Position numbers and translations under genes: made by a program. 12,058 bases of DNA from Deltaproteobacteria bacterium (lineage in GTDB: Bacteria > Desulfobacterota > Desulfuromonadia > Geobacterales > Geobacteraceae): assembly GCA_021810985.1 (NCBI GenBank), contig JAJZQA010000040.1:1-12058 (forward strand). The letters are read 5' to 3'. A model generated the notes under the pieces. The model was not told the origin of the DNA and did no database searches. It saw only the letters and a list, made by a program, of their open reading frames with translations. Numbering within the stretch: the stretch's first letter is position 1; every line of letters starts with the position of its first letter. This document shows, piece by piece, positions 1 through 6,004 of the stretch.

Positions 1-1164
1 TTTCTTGCTCTTTCCCCAGCTTTTTCGCAGGCCGAGGCGGTTATACTCAACGGAATAGGGGAGTCGTTACTTCATCCCGAGCTTGAGGATTATATTTGTA
101 TAGCCAAAAGCCTGATGCCTGAGGGAAGCTGGGTCGGGTTCCAATCGAACGGTCTCCTTCTCGACGAGAAAAGAGCTGTGTCTCTCCTTGAGGCCGGCCT
201 TGACAAAATCTGTCTTTCCCTTGACGCAATTTGTCCGGATACCTTCCGCAAGCTGCGGGAGGGAGGAGAAGTTGCTGATCTTGACCGTGCCTTTGTCGCT
301 TTGGAGCAGGCGAGAAAAAAAGTTCCGGATTCCACTGTCCAGGTCGGGGTCGAATTCGTGGTAATGCGGGATAATATTCACCAGTTGCCGGATGTCCTGC
401 GTTGGTCAGCTTCCCGTGGGGCTGATTTTGCTCTGGTGAGCCATCTCCTGCCGTATGGTGCCGAGCACGTCTCCCAGGCCGCCTATGATTCGAACACCGA
501 TCAAGCTGTCGAGCTCTTCCTGGCTTGGAAAAGAAAGGCGGAGACGGAAGGCATTGATGTCAGTAATTACTTTTATCTCGGTTTCTGCAAATATATCAGA
601 ACACCCGAGGAGCAGCGGGTGGTAGATTTTGTCGCAGAGATGATGGAAGAGGCTCGTTCGAAGGATATCTTCCTGCATGTGAAAAACCTTCTTGCCATGG
701 ATGAAGCACAGATCCAGAAGGTGAAAGATATCTTTGCGGCAGCGCAGGCCGTGGCGGACGAGACAGGTTTGCAGTTGAAATTACCTAATGTCTCACCAAG
801 TATCGACCGGCGTTGCGACTTCATTGAAAACGGCGGCGCTTTTGTTTCGTGGGACGGAACCGTCCATCCCTGTTATTTTTTATGGCATCGCTTCGTTTGC
901 CATTTCTCCGGGCGTAAAAAACATGTTGCTCCCAAGGAATTCGGAAATCTGGCCGATTCAGATATCCAGGAAATTTGGAATGATGAGGAGTTCCTCTCTT
1001 TTCGAGACGAAGTCTTGCGACATGAATACCCGGTCTGCTCCAATTGTAATCTGATCCCCTGCGAATATATTTATGCGGAAGAGTTTGAGCAGGACTGTTA
1101 CACTAATACGATCCCTTGTGGAGACTGTTTCTGGTGTATGGGGCTTTTTAACTGCCTGCAGTAA
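1..1164 (+). CDS. Radical SAM/SPASM-type protein, 5'-truncated by window edge (putative metalloenzyme or peptide maturase)
   Basis: The frame is open from base 1 to the stop at 1162-1164, giving 387 residues without the true N terminus; the CxxxCxxC cluster motif must lie before the window. The visible start reads GIGESLLHPEL, matching the GxGEP-like SAM-binding strand of radical SAM barrels, followed by a FQSNGLLL strand. The C-terminal third is a SPASM-like auxiliary cluster region: VSWDGTVHPC, then EFGNLADSDIQEIWN, then CSNCNLIPC, ending in a dense tail, CGDCFWCMGLFNC. About a dozen cysteines in the last 115 residues suggest one or two extra Fe-S clusters. From memory it resembles the SPASM 'putative metalloenzyme maturase' group found in Geobacter relatives, but the substrate is unknown and no obvious substrate gene lies downstream. 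An internal Met at 115 is not the start, because the upstream residues are conserved-looking family sequence. The family call is firm; the maturase role is inference. Confidence 0.85.
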   Translation, partial: FLALSPAFSQAEAVILNGIGESLLHPELEDYICIAKSLMPEGSWVGFQSNGLLLDEKRAVSLLEAGLDKICLSLDAICPDTFRKLREGGEVADLDRAFVALEQARKKVPDSTVQVGVEFVVMRDNIHQLPDVLRWSASRGADFALVSHLLPYGAEHVSQAAYDSNTDQAVELFLAWKRKAETEGIDVSNYFYLGFCKYIRTPEEQRVVDFVAEMMEEARSKDIFLHVKNLLAMDEAQIQKVKDIFAAAQAVADETGLQLKLPNVSPSIDRRCDFIENGGAFVSWDGTVHPCYFLWHRFVCHFSGRKKHVAPKEFGNLADSDIQEIWNDEEFLSFRDEVLRHEYPVCSNCNLIPCEYIYAEEFEQDCYTNTIPCGDCFWCMGLFNCLQ

Positions 1165-1195
1165 GTTGCCGGTTCATCAGAATGATTTGTTCTTG

Positions 1196-1214
1196 CTGGC
1201 GAAGCTTTCGCCAG
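1196..1214 (+). repeat. Perfect hairpin after the radical SAM gene
   Basis: CTGGCGAA at 1196-1203 pairs fully with TTCGCCAG at 1207-1214 around a 3-nt loop, 31 bases after the stop. There is no T-tract directly behind it, so it is more likely an mRNA 3'-end stabilising or pausing structure than an intrinsic terminator by itself. Confidence 0.5.
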
Positions 1215-1278
1215 TGCATATCTACTTTTGTCAGCATGCGATCAGAGACCTTGCAGGGGGTCACAGGGATTGAACTTG

Positions 1279-1306
1279 AGGGGCCGCATTTGGCCCTTTA
1301 CTTTTT
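1279..1306 (+). terminator. Rho-independent terminator downstream of the radical SAM gene
   Basis: AGGGGCC (1279-1285) pairs with GGCCCTT (1292-1298; one G-T wobble) around a 6-nt loop and is followed by TTACTTTTT. It separates the radical SAM gene from the sigma-factor cassette, which must therefore have its own promoter in 1307-1395. Confidence 0.7.
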
Positions 1307-1337
1307 CGCGATGTGGCTGGCGAAGGTACACAAATAC

Positions 1338-1355
1338 GTCAACCAATATGTTGAC
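1338..1355 (+). promoter_or_regulatory. Candidate operator dyad upstream of the sigma-factor gene
   Basis: GTCAAC and GTTGAC form a perfect 6-bp inverted repeat separated by 6 bases. The right arm overlaps TTGACC (1351-1356), which could serve as a -35 element, but the matching -10 is poor (TAAAGA at 1372, 15-base spacer). The dyad is 41 bases before the chosen start codon, a sensible position for a regulator site. The assignment is inference from position and symmetry. Confidence 0.35.
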
Positions 1356-1384
1356 CGTGCGTTTTGTCAATTAAAGATGGTGGT

Positions 1385-1389
1385 GGAGG
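1385..1389 (+). promoter_or_regulatory. Ribosome binding site that decides a CTG start
   Basis: GGAGG followed by a 6-base spacer and CTG at 1396. No ATG, GTG or TTG occurs in the same frame between the upstream stop (1372-1374) and GTG 1435, so this site points to CTG initiation. Confidence 0.6.
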
Positions 1390-1395
1390 ATAACT

Positions 1396-1941
1396 CTGGA
1401 TACTACTGAATCACTTAACCTATTTTTATCGAGTGTGGAAACGCGGGCATATCGAATGGCCGAGTTTTCGGTCGGTGACTCTGAAGAAGCTCTCGATCTG
1501 GTTCAGGATGCCATGTTAGGCTTTGTTCGCCGTTATTCCACTCGCCCCGAAGGTGAGTGGGGGGCATTGTTTTTTAAAATCCTCCAGAACAAGATCACTG
1601 ACTGGTATCGACGTACCGCGGTACGTAACCGATTTCGAACCTGGTTCGGAAAATCGGGGGAGGACGAAGGCGATCGGGAAGATCCGATACAGACGATGCC
1701 GGATACGAATTCCCCTGATCCGGTCAGGTCACTGCTTAATTCCCATGCCGCGGAAGTTTTGAAGACATCCATTCTTTCCTTGCCTTTGCGGCAGCGACAG
1801 GCTTTCCTGTTGCGGGCCTGGGAAGGTATGGACGTGGCGCAGACGGCGTTTGCCATGGGCTGTTCAACCGGTAGCGTCAAAACCCATTATTCGCGGGCAG
1901 TACACCGTCTGAGAATCTTGCTTGAGGAGCATAGGCCATGA
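1396..1941 (+). CDS. ECF-type RNA polymerase sigma factor
   Basis: A sigma-70 family protein of 181 residues. Region 2 spans about residues 8-72, with the motif EEALDLVQDAM and the aromatic/basic segment ILQNKITDWYRR. An acidic, low-complexity linker covers about 85-112. Region 4 covers about 126-177, with a helix-turn-helix reading SLPLRQRQAFLLRAWEGMD then GCSTGSVKTHYSRAVHRLR. I chose CTG at 1396 as start: GGAGG at 1385-1389 lies six bases upstream, and the added residues LDTTESLNLFLSSVE match the usual beginning of region 2 in this family. GTG at 1435 would cut off part of the first helix and has no good ribosome site. The stop overlaps the next start (ATGA, 1938-1941), so the next gene is translationally coupled. 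This sigma type is commonly followed by the same two genes as here. Confidence 0.88.
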   Translation: MDTTESLNLFLSSVETRAYRMAEFSVGDSEEALDLVQDAMLGFVRRYSTRPEGEWGALFFKILQNKITDWYRRTAVRNRFRTWFGKSGEDEGDREDPIQTMPDTNSPDPVRSLLNSHAAEVLKTSILSLPLRQRQAFLLRAWEGMDVAQTAFAMGCSTGSVKTHYSRAVHRLRILLEEHRP

Positions 1942-2300
1942 CGAGCGAAAAAAACGAAAAATTATTCGTAGACAGTCTGAAAAAAATGATGGACGAAACC
2001 GAGGTTCAAACGGACCCGCACGTTAGAATGCGACTTCGTGCCGCCCGGTTCAGGGCTTTGGAAGCTGTAGAGGTAGTGGTTCCATGGTATGCGCGTTTCC
2101 CTCGCTGGGCTACGGCGGGCAGCCTCGTTACGGCTGTGGCGCTTGTCCTTACTCTCTCCTTGTGGAATTACCAGGAACAGAACAATATCTCTTCCGGACA
2201 GGTTGAGGATCTGGAACTACTTACCAACCAGGAACAGTTGGAACTATACAAAGACCTGGATTTTTACCGTTGGCTCGAGAGTTCCGATCACACAGGGTAG
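1938..2300 (+). CDS. Single-pass membrane protein, DUF3619-like, probable anti-sigma partner
   Basis: A 120-residue protein translated from ATG 1938, overlapping the sigma-factor stop by four bases. Residues 1-55 are hydrophilic and basic with helical character. A single transmembrane helix spans about 57-77 (WATAGSLVTAVALVLTLSLW). The C-terminal part is short and acidic, with the motif LELLTNQEQLELYKDLDFY followed by RWLE, which I recognise from small membrane proteins encoded beside this sigma type (DUF3619-like). A cytoplasmic head, one helix and a small periplasmic tail fit an anti-sigma factor, and strict coupling to the sigma gene supports that. There is no zinc-type HxxxCxxC anti-sigma motif. 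The anti-sigma role is inferred from topology and context, not from a known activity. Confidence 0.8.
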   Translation: MTSEKNEKLFVDSLKKMMDETEVQTDPHVRMRLRAARFRALEAVEVVVPWYARFPRWATAGSLVTAVALVLTLSLWNYQEQNNISSGQVEDLELLTNQEQLELYKDLDFYRWLESSDHTG

Positions 2301-2475
2301 TGACGTTGTCTGGGCCAGGTTCTCTGTAGGAACTTTGTAAACAAGGTTGAAATCTATCTATACGCGAGGGTGGCTGCCGGGGATTGCCGTACGTTAATGA
2401 TGAGGTGACGAGTGGAGGAATTGAAGGTGCAATCAAATAACAAAGCAGGTTGTGAGCTGGTAAAGGACGGCGCGT

Positions 2476-2967
2476 ATGAATAGGTTTCTGCGGTTGGTGA
2501 TCCTTGTCGGAGGAATGTTTGCGGCGTCACTTGCCTGGGGAGATGTGCAAGGAACCTCTTGGGATCAGCTGACAAAAGAAGAGCAGCAATCATTGCAGCC
2601 GTTTAAAGAACAATGGCCAGCGTTGTCTCCCGAAAAGCAGGGAAGGCTTCGTAAAAACGCCGAAAAATGGTCACGGATGAGCGCTGATGAGCGGCGAGAT
2701 GCTCAGGAGCGTTTTCAGCGTTGGCAAAAAATGTCTCCTGAACAAAAGGAGAAGATCCGCAAGAGATTCTCGGAGTTTCGGAAACTTCCCCCCGAAGAGC
2801 AGGAGCGGATCCGCAGCCGCTATCGCTGGTTCAGAAAATTACCACCCGAGCAACGGGAGGTCCTCCGTGAGAGGTGGCATCGTATGTCTCCGGAGGAACG
2901 GAAAAACATGCGTGAGCGACTGCGAAACCTGACACCCGAAGAGCAGCAAAAGCTCCTGCTGCGCTAA
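2476..2967 (+). CDS. Secreted helical-repeat protein, DUF3106 family
   Basis: A 163-residue protein. Residues 1-22 form a signal peptide (basic start, hydrophobic core, cleavage near AWG/D). The mature part is built of about seven degenerate repeats of roughly 18 residues, each beginning with an aromatic or hydrophobic residue then (L/M)(S/P)PE and continuing as a highly charged helix rich in R, K, E and Q, for example WQKMSPEQKEKIRKRFSE and FRKLPPEEQERIRSRYRW. This is the DUF3106 pattern. It should be an all-helical periplasmic protein. The ribosome site AAAGGA precedes ATG by 8 bases. It is 175 bases after the anti-sigma-like gene and is probably co-transcribed with it. Function is unproven; a periplasmic sensor or buffer feeding the sigma pair, by analogy with CnrX/CpxP-type helical proteins, is my inference. 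Confidence 0.88.
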   Translation: MNRFLRLVILVGGMFAASLAWGDVQGTSWDQLTKEEQQSLQPFKEQWPALSPEKQGRLRKNAEKWSRMSADERRDAQERFQRWQKMSPEQKEKIRKRFSEFRKLPPEEQERIRSRYRWFRKLPPEQREVLRERWHRMSPEERKNMRERLRNLTPEEQQKLLLR

Positions 2968-2988
2968 AAAACGCCCGTTCTATTGGGC
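2966..2988 (-). terminator. Rho-independent terminator of sfsA, overlapping the convergent gene end
   Basis: Read on the minus strand, GCCC (2988-2985), an 8-base loop and GGGC (2976-2973) are followed by G and six T (2971-2966). The stem is short, so strength is modest. It contains the sfsA stop codon and touches the DUF3106 stop, in the 12-base gap between two convergent genes. Confidence 0.5.
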
Positions 2989-3714
2989 AAGAAGTTGGCT
3001 TGTCTGGTCAGCTGGTTCAGCAAGGGTGATGTGCAATCGACGTGTGAGATATATTTCCCGGGGGCTGACATGTGCCTGATAGGCAAGTGCCTCCACTCCA
3101 TTCTGGACCGCCAGCCTCAGCAGTTTTCCGTAGGTCGGGTCTATTGCGTCAGCTGGCCCGAATGTGTGAGCGTCTTCTCGTTGGACCACGAAGAATATTA
3201 CCCCACGGCCACCGGCCTGGACTACCTTCATCAGTTCGTGCAGGTGTTTTTGCCCACGTGTGGTAACCGCATCCGGAAAGAGAGCACTTTTATTGTTGAG
3301 GAGGGTTACATTTTTCACCTCCACATGGCAGGAGCCATCCGGTCCTGAGAGGAGAAGATCTACCCGGCTGTTGGTTCCGTACCGCACTTCGGAACGAATC
3401 TCCGGATATCCGCGGAGTTCCGGAATCTTGCCCAGAGAGATGGCTTCCCGGACAAGGTGATTTGGTCTCATGGTGTTGATCCCGACCCAGTGGCCATGTA
3501 TCCGGATCAATTCCAGGGTGAAAGGCAGCTTTCGTTTCTCGTTCAAGCTCCGTGACAGAATCACCGCGCTGCCTGGTTCCGCACAGCCCAGCATACTGCC
3601 TGAATTTGGACAATGTACGGTAATTGTTTCCCCGTCGAGAAGTTGTACATCAGCAAGAAATCGTTTGTAACGACGGATGAGCGTAGCTTCGTAAAGGGGA
3701 TGCGGGAGTTTCAT
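2980..3714 (-). CDS. sfsA: SfsA family protein (sugar fermentation stimulation protein homologue)
   Basis: A 244-residue protein, close to the usual ~235. Conserved SfsA blocks are present in order: RYKRFLADV at 15-23, CPNSGSM at 35-41, SRVDLLL at 116-122, HVEVKNVTL at 130-138, FPDAVTTRGQKHLHELM at 146-162 and GVIFFVVQRED at 171-181. D119 with E132 and K134 match the PD-(D/E)xK nuclease-like core known for this family. The E. coli protein was named for a maltose-metabolism effect and binds DNA; the biochemical role is still unclear. The start ATG (3714-3712) gives the normal N terminus (PLYEATLIRRY), although the ribosome site is weak. The membrane-protein gene lies 78 bases upstream on the same strand and may be co-transcribed. 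Confidence 0.95.
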   Translation of the reverse strand: MKLPHPLYEATLIRRYKRFLADVQLLDGETITVHCPNSGSMLGCAEPGSAVILSRSLNEKRKLPFTLELIRIHGHWVGINTMRPNHLVREAISLGKIPELRGYPEIRSEVRYGTNSRVDLLLSGPDGSCHVEVKNVTLLNNKSALFPDAVTTRGQKHLHELMKVVQAGGRGVIFFVVQREDAHTFGPADAIDPTYGKLLRLAVQNGVEALAYQAHVSPREIYLTRRLHITLAEPADQTSQLLAQ

Positions 3715-3792
3715 GGTGGTCGTCGTGGCTTTCTTCTTTGGTTGTACCGGCAGCAGAGAGTAATTCTTTTGCGCGGTTACTGCGGGAATATT

Positions 3793-4359
3793 TCAGTTGG
3801 AAGTGTTTTCCCGCGGCTTTCTAGCTGCGTTAAAGAAAATGGTGCCGAGGATGACATCTCCTAGTGCACCGGTCAGGCTGGCAAGCGGAAAGAGAAAGAT
3901 TGTTGCAATAAGTATCCCGGTGAGGATGGTGAAAAAGCAGAAGGGTTTTAGCATTCCCTGCAGGGAATCGGGCACATGAAAGAGTTTCATGCCGAAGAGT
4001 AGTTGTCCCACTCCAAAGCTGACAATGAGCAACAGGGAAAATTGCGCCAGAGGTTGTGCCACTACCGGAAGTAAAAGTGTTCCAATGCCGGCAAGGGTGA
4101 GGAACACGTTTATCGTTATCAGAAAATCAATATAATTATCGCATTCGTGAAAGCTGAAACGCTGATTAAGAAACTTTTTCAGAAATGAATTCAGATAGAT
4201 AAACAAACTCAGACCGATAATTTGTGCGAAGGTGAGGAAAAGAGCGTAACCCGGTTCATCGTTCTCATAATAGTGGTAGGACAGGAGCATGACGGGGATA
4301 CTCAAAACAGCACTCGTCATGGCGATGACTCCTGCTATCCGCAATTTTCTGGTTGTCAC
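3793..4359 (-). CDS. Multi-pass membrane protein of unknown function
   Basis: A 188-residue, very hydrophobic protein that I do not recognise. Hydrophobic stretches suggest six membrane helices at about 7-29, 38-60, 78-101, 104-126, 138-160 and 163-178, separated by short charged loops (YENDEPG at 31-37; KKFLNQRFSFHECDN at 61-75). There is no obvious catalytic or transport signature. I use GTG at 4359, which has GGAGA five bases upstream and includes all of helix 1. An alternative is ATG at 4320, which has AGGAGT seven bases upstream and would start inside helix 1. The gene precedes sfsA on the same strand. An AT-rich stretch at 4490-4520 is the likely promoter region. Confidence 0.75.
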   Translation of the reverse strand: MTTRKLRIAGVIAMTSAVLSIPVMLLSYHYYENDEPGYALFLTFAQIIGLSLFIYLNSFLKKFLNQRFSFHECDNYIDFLITINVFLTLAGIGTLLLPVVAQPLAQFSLLLIVSFGVGQLLFGMKLFHVPDSLQGMLKPFCFFTILTGILIATIFLFPLASLTGALGDVILGTIFFNAARKPRENTSN

Positions 4360-4481
4360 AAGGGTCTCCGATATTCAGGGCGATAGTCCCTGCCTGCCCT
4401 GGTTCATGTTGGTGAGAGGGGCGGCGAAGGGCGAAAACAATCTTTCCACTTGGCACAGCATGTCGACGGGATTGTTGGTTA

Positions 4482-4511
4482 TTGTTTGGGTAAATAAATT
4501 TTATTTATATT
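4482..4511 (+). promoter_or_regulatory. Candidate promoter for the small RNA
   Basis: TTGTTT (4482-4487), 18-base spacer, TATATT (4506-4511; five of six match the -10 consensus). Predicted transcription start is near 4518. The same AT-rich stretch could drive the leftward membrane-protein gene from the other strand. Confidence 0.4.
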
Positions 4512-4517
4512 GAAATT

Positions 4518-4622
4518 AATCTTTGCGTAGTGTACATACATCACTGAGACCCTCCTGTGATGCACCCCGCTACCAAAGACGCGCACTTCCCTGGCGTTGC
4601 TGGCCCCGGGGTGTTTTTTTTT
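4518..4622 (+). ncRNA. Candidate orphan small RNA with anti-Shine-Dalgarno loop
   Basis: A strong intrinsic terminator faces right although no rightward gene lies upstream. CACCCCG (4563-4569) pairs with CGGGGTG (4607-4613), followed by nine T (4614-4622). An inner stem, GACGC (4578-4582) with GCGTT (4594-4598), sits on top. Directly before it, CATCAC (4539-4544) and GTGATG (4557-4562) form a perfect 6-bp stem whose 12-base loop contains CCCTCCT, complementary to ribosome binding sites. With the promoter at 4482-4511, the transcript would be about 105 nt with two stem-loops. I do not recognise a named RNA family. The loop and terminator are seen; expression and target regulation are inferred. 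Confidence 0.5.
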
Positions 4623-4648
4623 CAAAAGGAAAGATGCGCCATTCCTAT

Positions 4649-4666
4649 TGCCTGGGATGCCAGGCA
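4649..4666 (-). repeat. Hairpin just past the nudix gene stop
   Basis: TGCCTGG (4649-4655) and CCAGGCA (4660-4666) make a perfect 7-bp stem with a 4-base loop, 8 bases beyond the stop of the leftward nudix gene. There is no T-tract on either side, so it could be a 3'-end processing or factor-dependent stop structure rather than a classical terminator. Confidence 0.45.
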
Positions 4667-4674
4667 GATAAAAC

Positions 4675-5547
4675 TCATGAGACTTGTTTCTCGTCAAAGG
4701 TGTGCAGCAGGTTCGCAATGGTACTGATTTCGCTGATCGATAAAGCAAAGGAGTTGTTGCGAACCATCTCTGATAAGGTCTTTATGATCAGTGAGCAGTG
4801 GCTTGCATAGAGTTGCTGCATGTTTTCCGGCAGGAGCGGCAGCCACCTGACGGCACAAGCGTCGTCACCGGCAAGAAGATTCATCCGGTCAGCAATCTCG
4901 TCACTCAGGTGCAGATGCTTTGCCGTGGTCTCCATCCAGGCATGATCGGTATTGCGGGGGTCATCGACATATCCTCGATATATCATTTTTCCCTGATCCA
5001 TGGCAAGGGTAACGCCCGTTTCCTCCCGCAGTTCCCGGGACAACGTCCGTGAAACCTCTTCACCCTTGTCAACCATGCCGCCTGGAATTGCCCACTGGCC
5101 ATTGTCTTTTCTCTGAATCGCCAGCATTTCCAGTATTCCTGAACTTCTATTTAACCGGGTAATAATCGGATCCGCGGCATAATTGGGGCCCCACTTGCCG
5201 AGAAGTCCCCGCCCGGAAATACCGGTCCTCCCGAGAGGATTGAGAGGGCGTCCCGCTCGATCGTGAATCAGAACACCTTCAAAAGATTCTTCGGGGACAC
5301 AGGGAAGTAAGGTAATATCCTCAGGATCAGCCCAGCCTTTGGGATTCCTGGTGCAATCATTTGCGCATACTACTGGCGAAACATAGTAGGGGGGGCGATA
5401 GTCCGGGAATTCGCTCTGCCATGACACCTTTTGGTCCGGAACGGGATACCTGTCCGGGTATTCGGCCGGTTTTTCGCGGCGAGCCTTGTAGTGCAGTACT
5501 CGATTTTGAGCGCATGAGTCGCTTCGGCGGGAATCAGTTGAATCCAT
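4675..5547 (-). CDS. NUDT9-type ADP-ribose pyrophosphatase (nudix hydrolase)
   Basis: A 290-residue protein that should split ADP-ribose into AMP and ribose 5-phosphate in the cytoplasm. The nudix box is complete at residues 157-179: G157, E163, then RELREETG at 171-178. Around it are blocks that mark the NUDT9 subgroup rather than the short bacterial NudF type: VPDQKVSW (36-43), NPLGRTGISGRGLLGKWGPN (103-122), AADPIITR (124-131), AIQRKDNGQWAIPGGMVD (143-160), GYVDDPRNTDHAWMET (192-207), LAGDDA (225-230) and LYASH (246-250). These strongly resemble animal NUDT9 and the related TRPM2 domain. The EE of the REx2EE metal site is intact, so activity is expected. A 35-residue C-terminal extension is unassigned. 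The start is supported by GAGGAG seven bases upstream. Neighbours give no pathway hint. Confidence 0.9.
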   Translation of the reverse strand: MDSTDSRRSDSCAQNRVLHYKARREKPAEYPDRYPVPDQKVSWQSEFPDYRPPYYVSPVVCANDCTRNPKGWADPEDITLLPCVPEESFEGVLIHDRAGRPLNPLGRTGISGRGLLGKWGPNYAADPIITRLNRSSGILEMLAIQRKDNGQWAIPGGMVDKGEEVSRTLSRELREETGVTLAMDQGKMIYRGYVDDPRNTDHAWMETTAKHLHLSDEIADRMNLLAGDDACAVRWLPLLPENMQQLYASHCSLIIKTLSEMVRNNSFALSISEISTIANLLHTFDEKQVS

Positions 5548-5712
5548 GCAGTTTCTCCTCAGGGATTAATGGAGTTACTTCCTTCTGACATGAAAGAACG
5601 GGACACAATTTTTTCATTCTATTCGATGCTTGAGTGATTGTCGAGCTGTATAGTCACCGTATCTGAAATGGTTGCTGACAAGTGTGTGATTCCTGTCGCC
5701 GAGCCGTCATTC

Positions 5713-5742
5713 TTGACAAGAAGCTTGTGGAAAGAGTAGACT
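5713..5742 (+). promoter_or_regulatory. Sigma-70-like promoter for the acyl-chain operon
   Basis: TTGACA (5713-5718, perfect -35), 18-base spacer and TAGACT (5737-5742, four of six). Predicted start is near 5749. Without the inserted element the leader to ATG 6025 would be about 44 bases; with it, about 276. Confidence 0.55.
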
Positions 5743-5906
5743 CCCTTGGCACGTACTATCACATCGCAGCTACTTAGTTTCCATCCGGAAACGGTCCTTT
5801 TTCGCCCTGACAGTGTCAATCAGCGGTTTTGTTTGTGCGACATACAGTAGTACGTCTCCGCACAATCCCTTGATTTTGACTCGCCCTGCGGGCAGCCTTA
5901 GCTGTC

Positions 5907-5926
5907 AACTTTTGCAAGCAAAAGTT
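5907..5926. repeat. Perfect 20-bp palindrome inside the element
   Basis: AACTTTTGC, AA, GCAAAAGTT. It would form a 9-bp hairpin if transcribed, or a symmetric protein-binding site in DNA. No T-tract follows, so it is not a terminator. Confidence 0.6.
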
Positions 5927-5970
5927 TCTTGTCAGGACAAAACGTTCCTTGTTTCCAGATTGGAAACCAC

Positions 5971-6004
5971 TAGTTTCACATCCGGAGTTTCCGGATGGAA
6001 ACTA
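5971..6004 (+). repeat. Long hairpin at the right end of the element
   Basis: TAGTTTC-A-CATCCGG (5971-5985) pairs with CCGGATG-GAAACTA (5991-6004) around a short loop with one bulged A. It ends 10 bases before the ketoreductase ribosome site, so it would sit in the leader RNA directly upstream of translation initiation. It competes with the GTTTCC-N5-GGAAAC hairpin at 5951-5967 and with GAAAC/GTTTC pairing at 5963-5977. Confidence 0.5.

Larger units (their letters stand above)
4360..4674. other. Intergenic region with AT-rich divergent promoter zone and candidate small RNA
   Basis: There is no protein gene in these 315 bases. The region holds the leader of the leftward membrane-protein gene (4360-4500), an AT-rich core (4490-4520), the rightward candidate small RNA (4518-4622) and a hairpin just beyond the leftward nudix gene's stop (4649-4666). 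Confidence 0.6.

Noticed and set aside
1195..1325. 10-base direct repeat GCTGGCGAAG at 1195 and 1316
   Set aside because: The first copy is part of a hairpin; the second has no structure or regulatory context. A chance match cannot be excluded.
2412..2485. Short rightward frame starting GTG GAG GAA before the DUF3106 gene
   Set aside because: It has only 23 codons, overlaps the DUF3106 start in another frame, and shows no recognisable features or conservation evidence.
4510..4538. TTGAAA-N17-TACATA as promoter of the small RNA
   Set aside because: The spacing is ideal but the -10 lacks the final T, and the start would fall inside the CATCAC/GTGATG hairpin. The TATATT box upstream explains the structure better.
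5619..5819. Leftward open frame of 66 codons (TTG start), with a plausible-looking strand-rich sequence upstream of the nudix gene
   Set aside because: It has no ribosome site before TTG 5819 or the internal GTG, it crosses the left end of the MITE-like element, and it is antisense to the likely operon promoter. It could be a decayed gene fragment, but nothing supports translation.
5883..5967. Integron attC-like site or CRISPR repeats in the hairpin-rich region
   Set aside because: There are no paired GTTRRRY/RYYYAAC core sites, no regular spacer lengths and no integrase or cas gene in the window.
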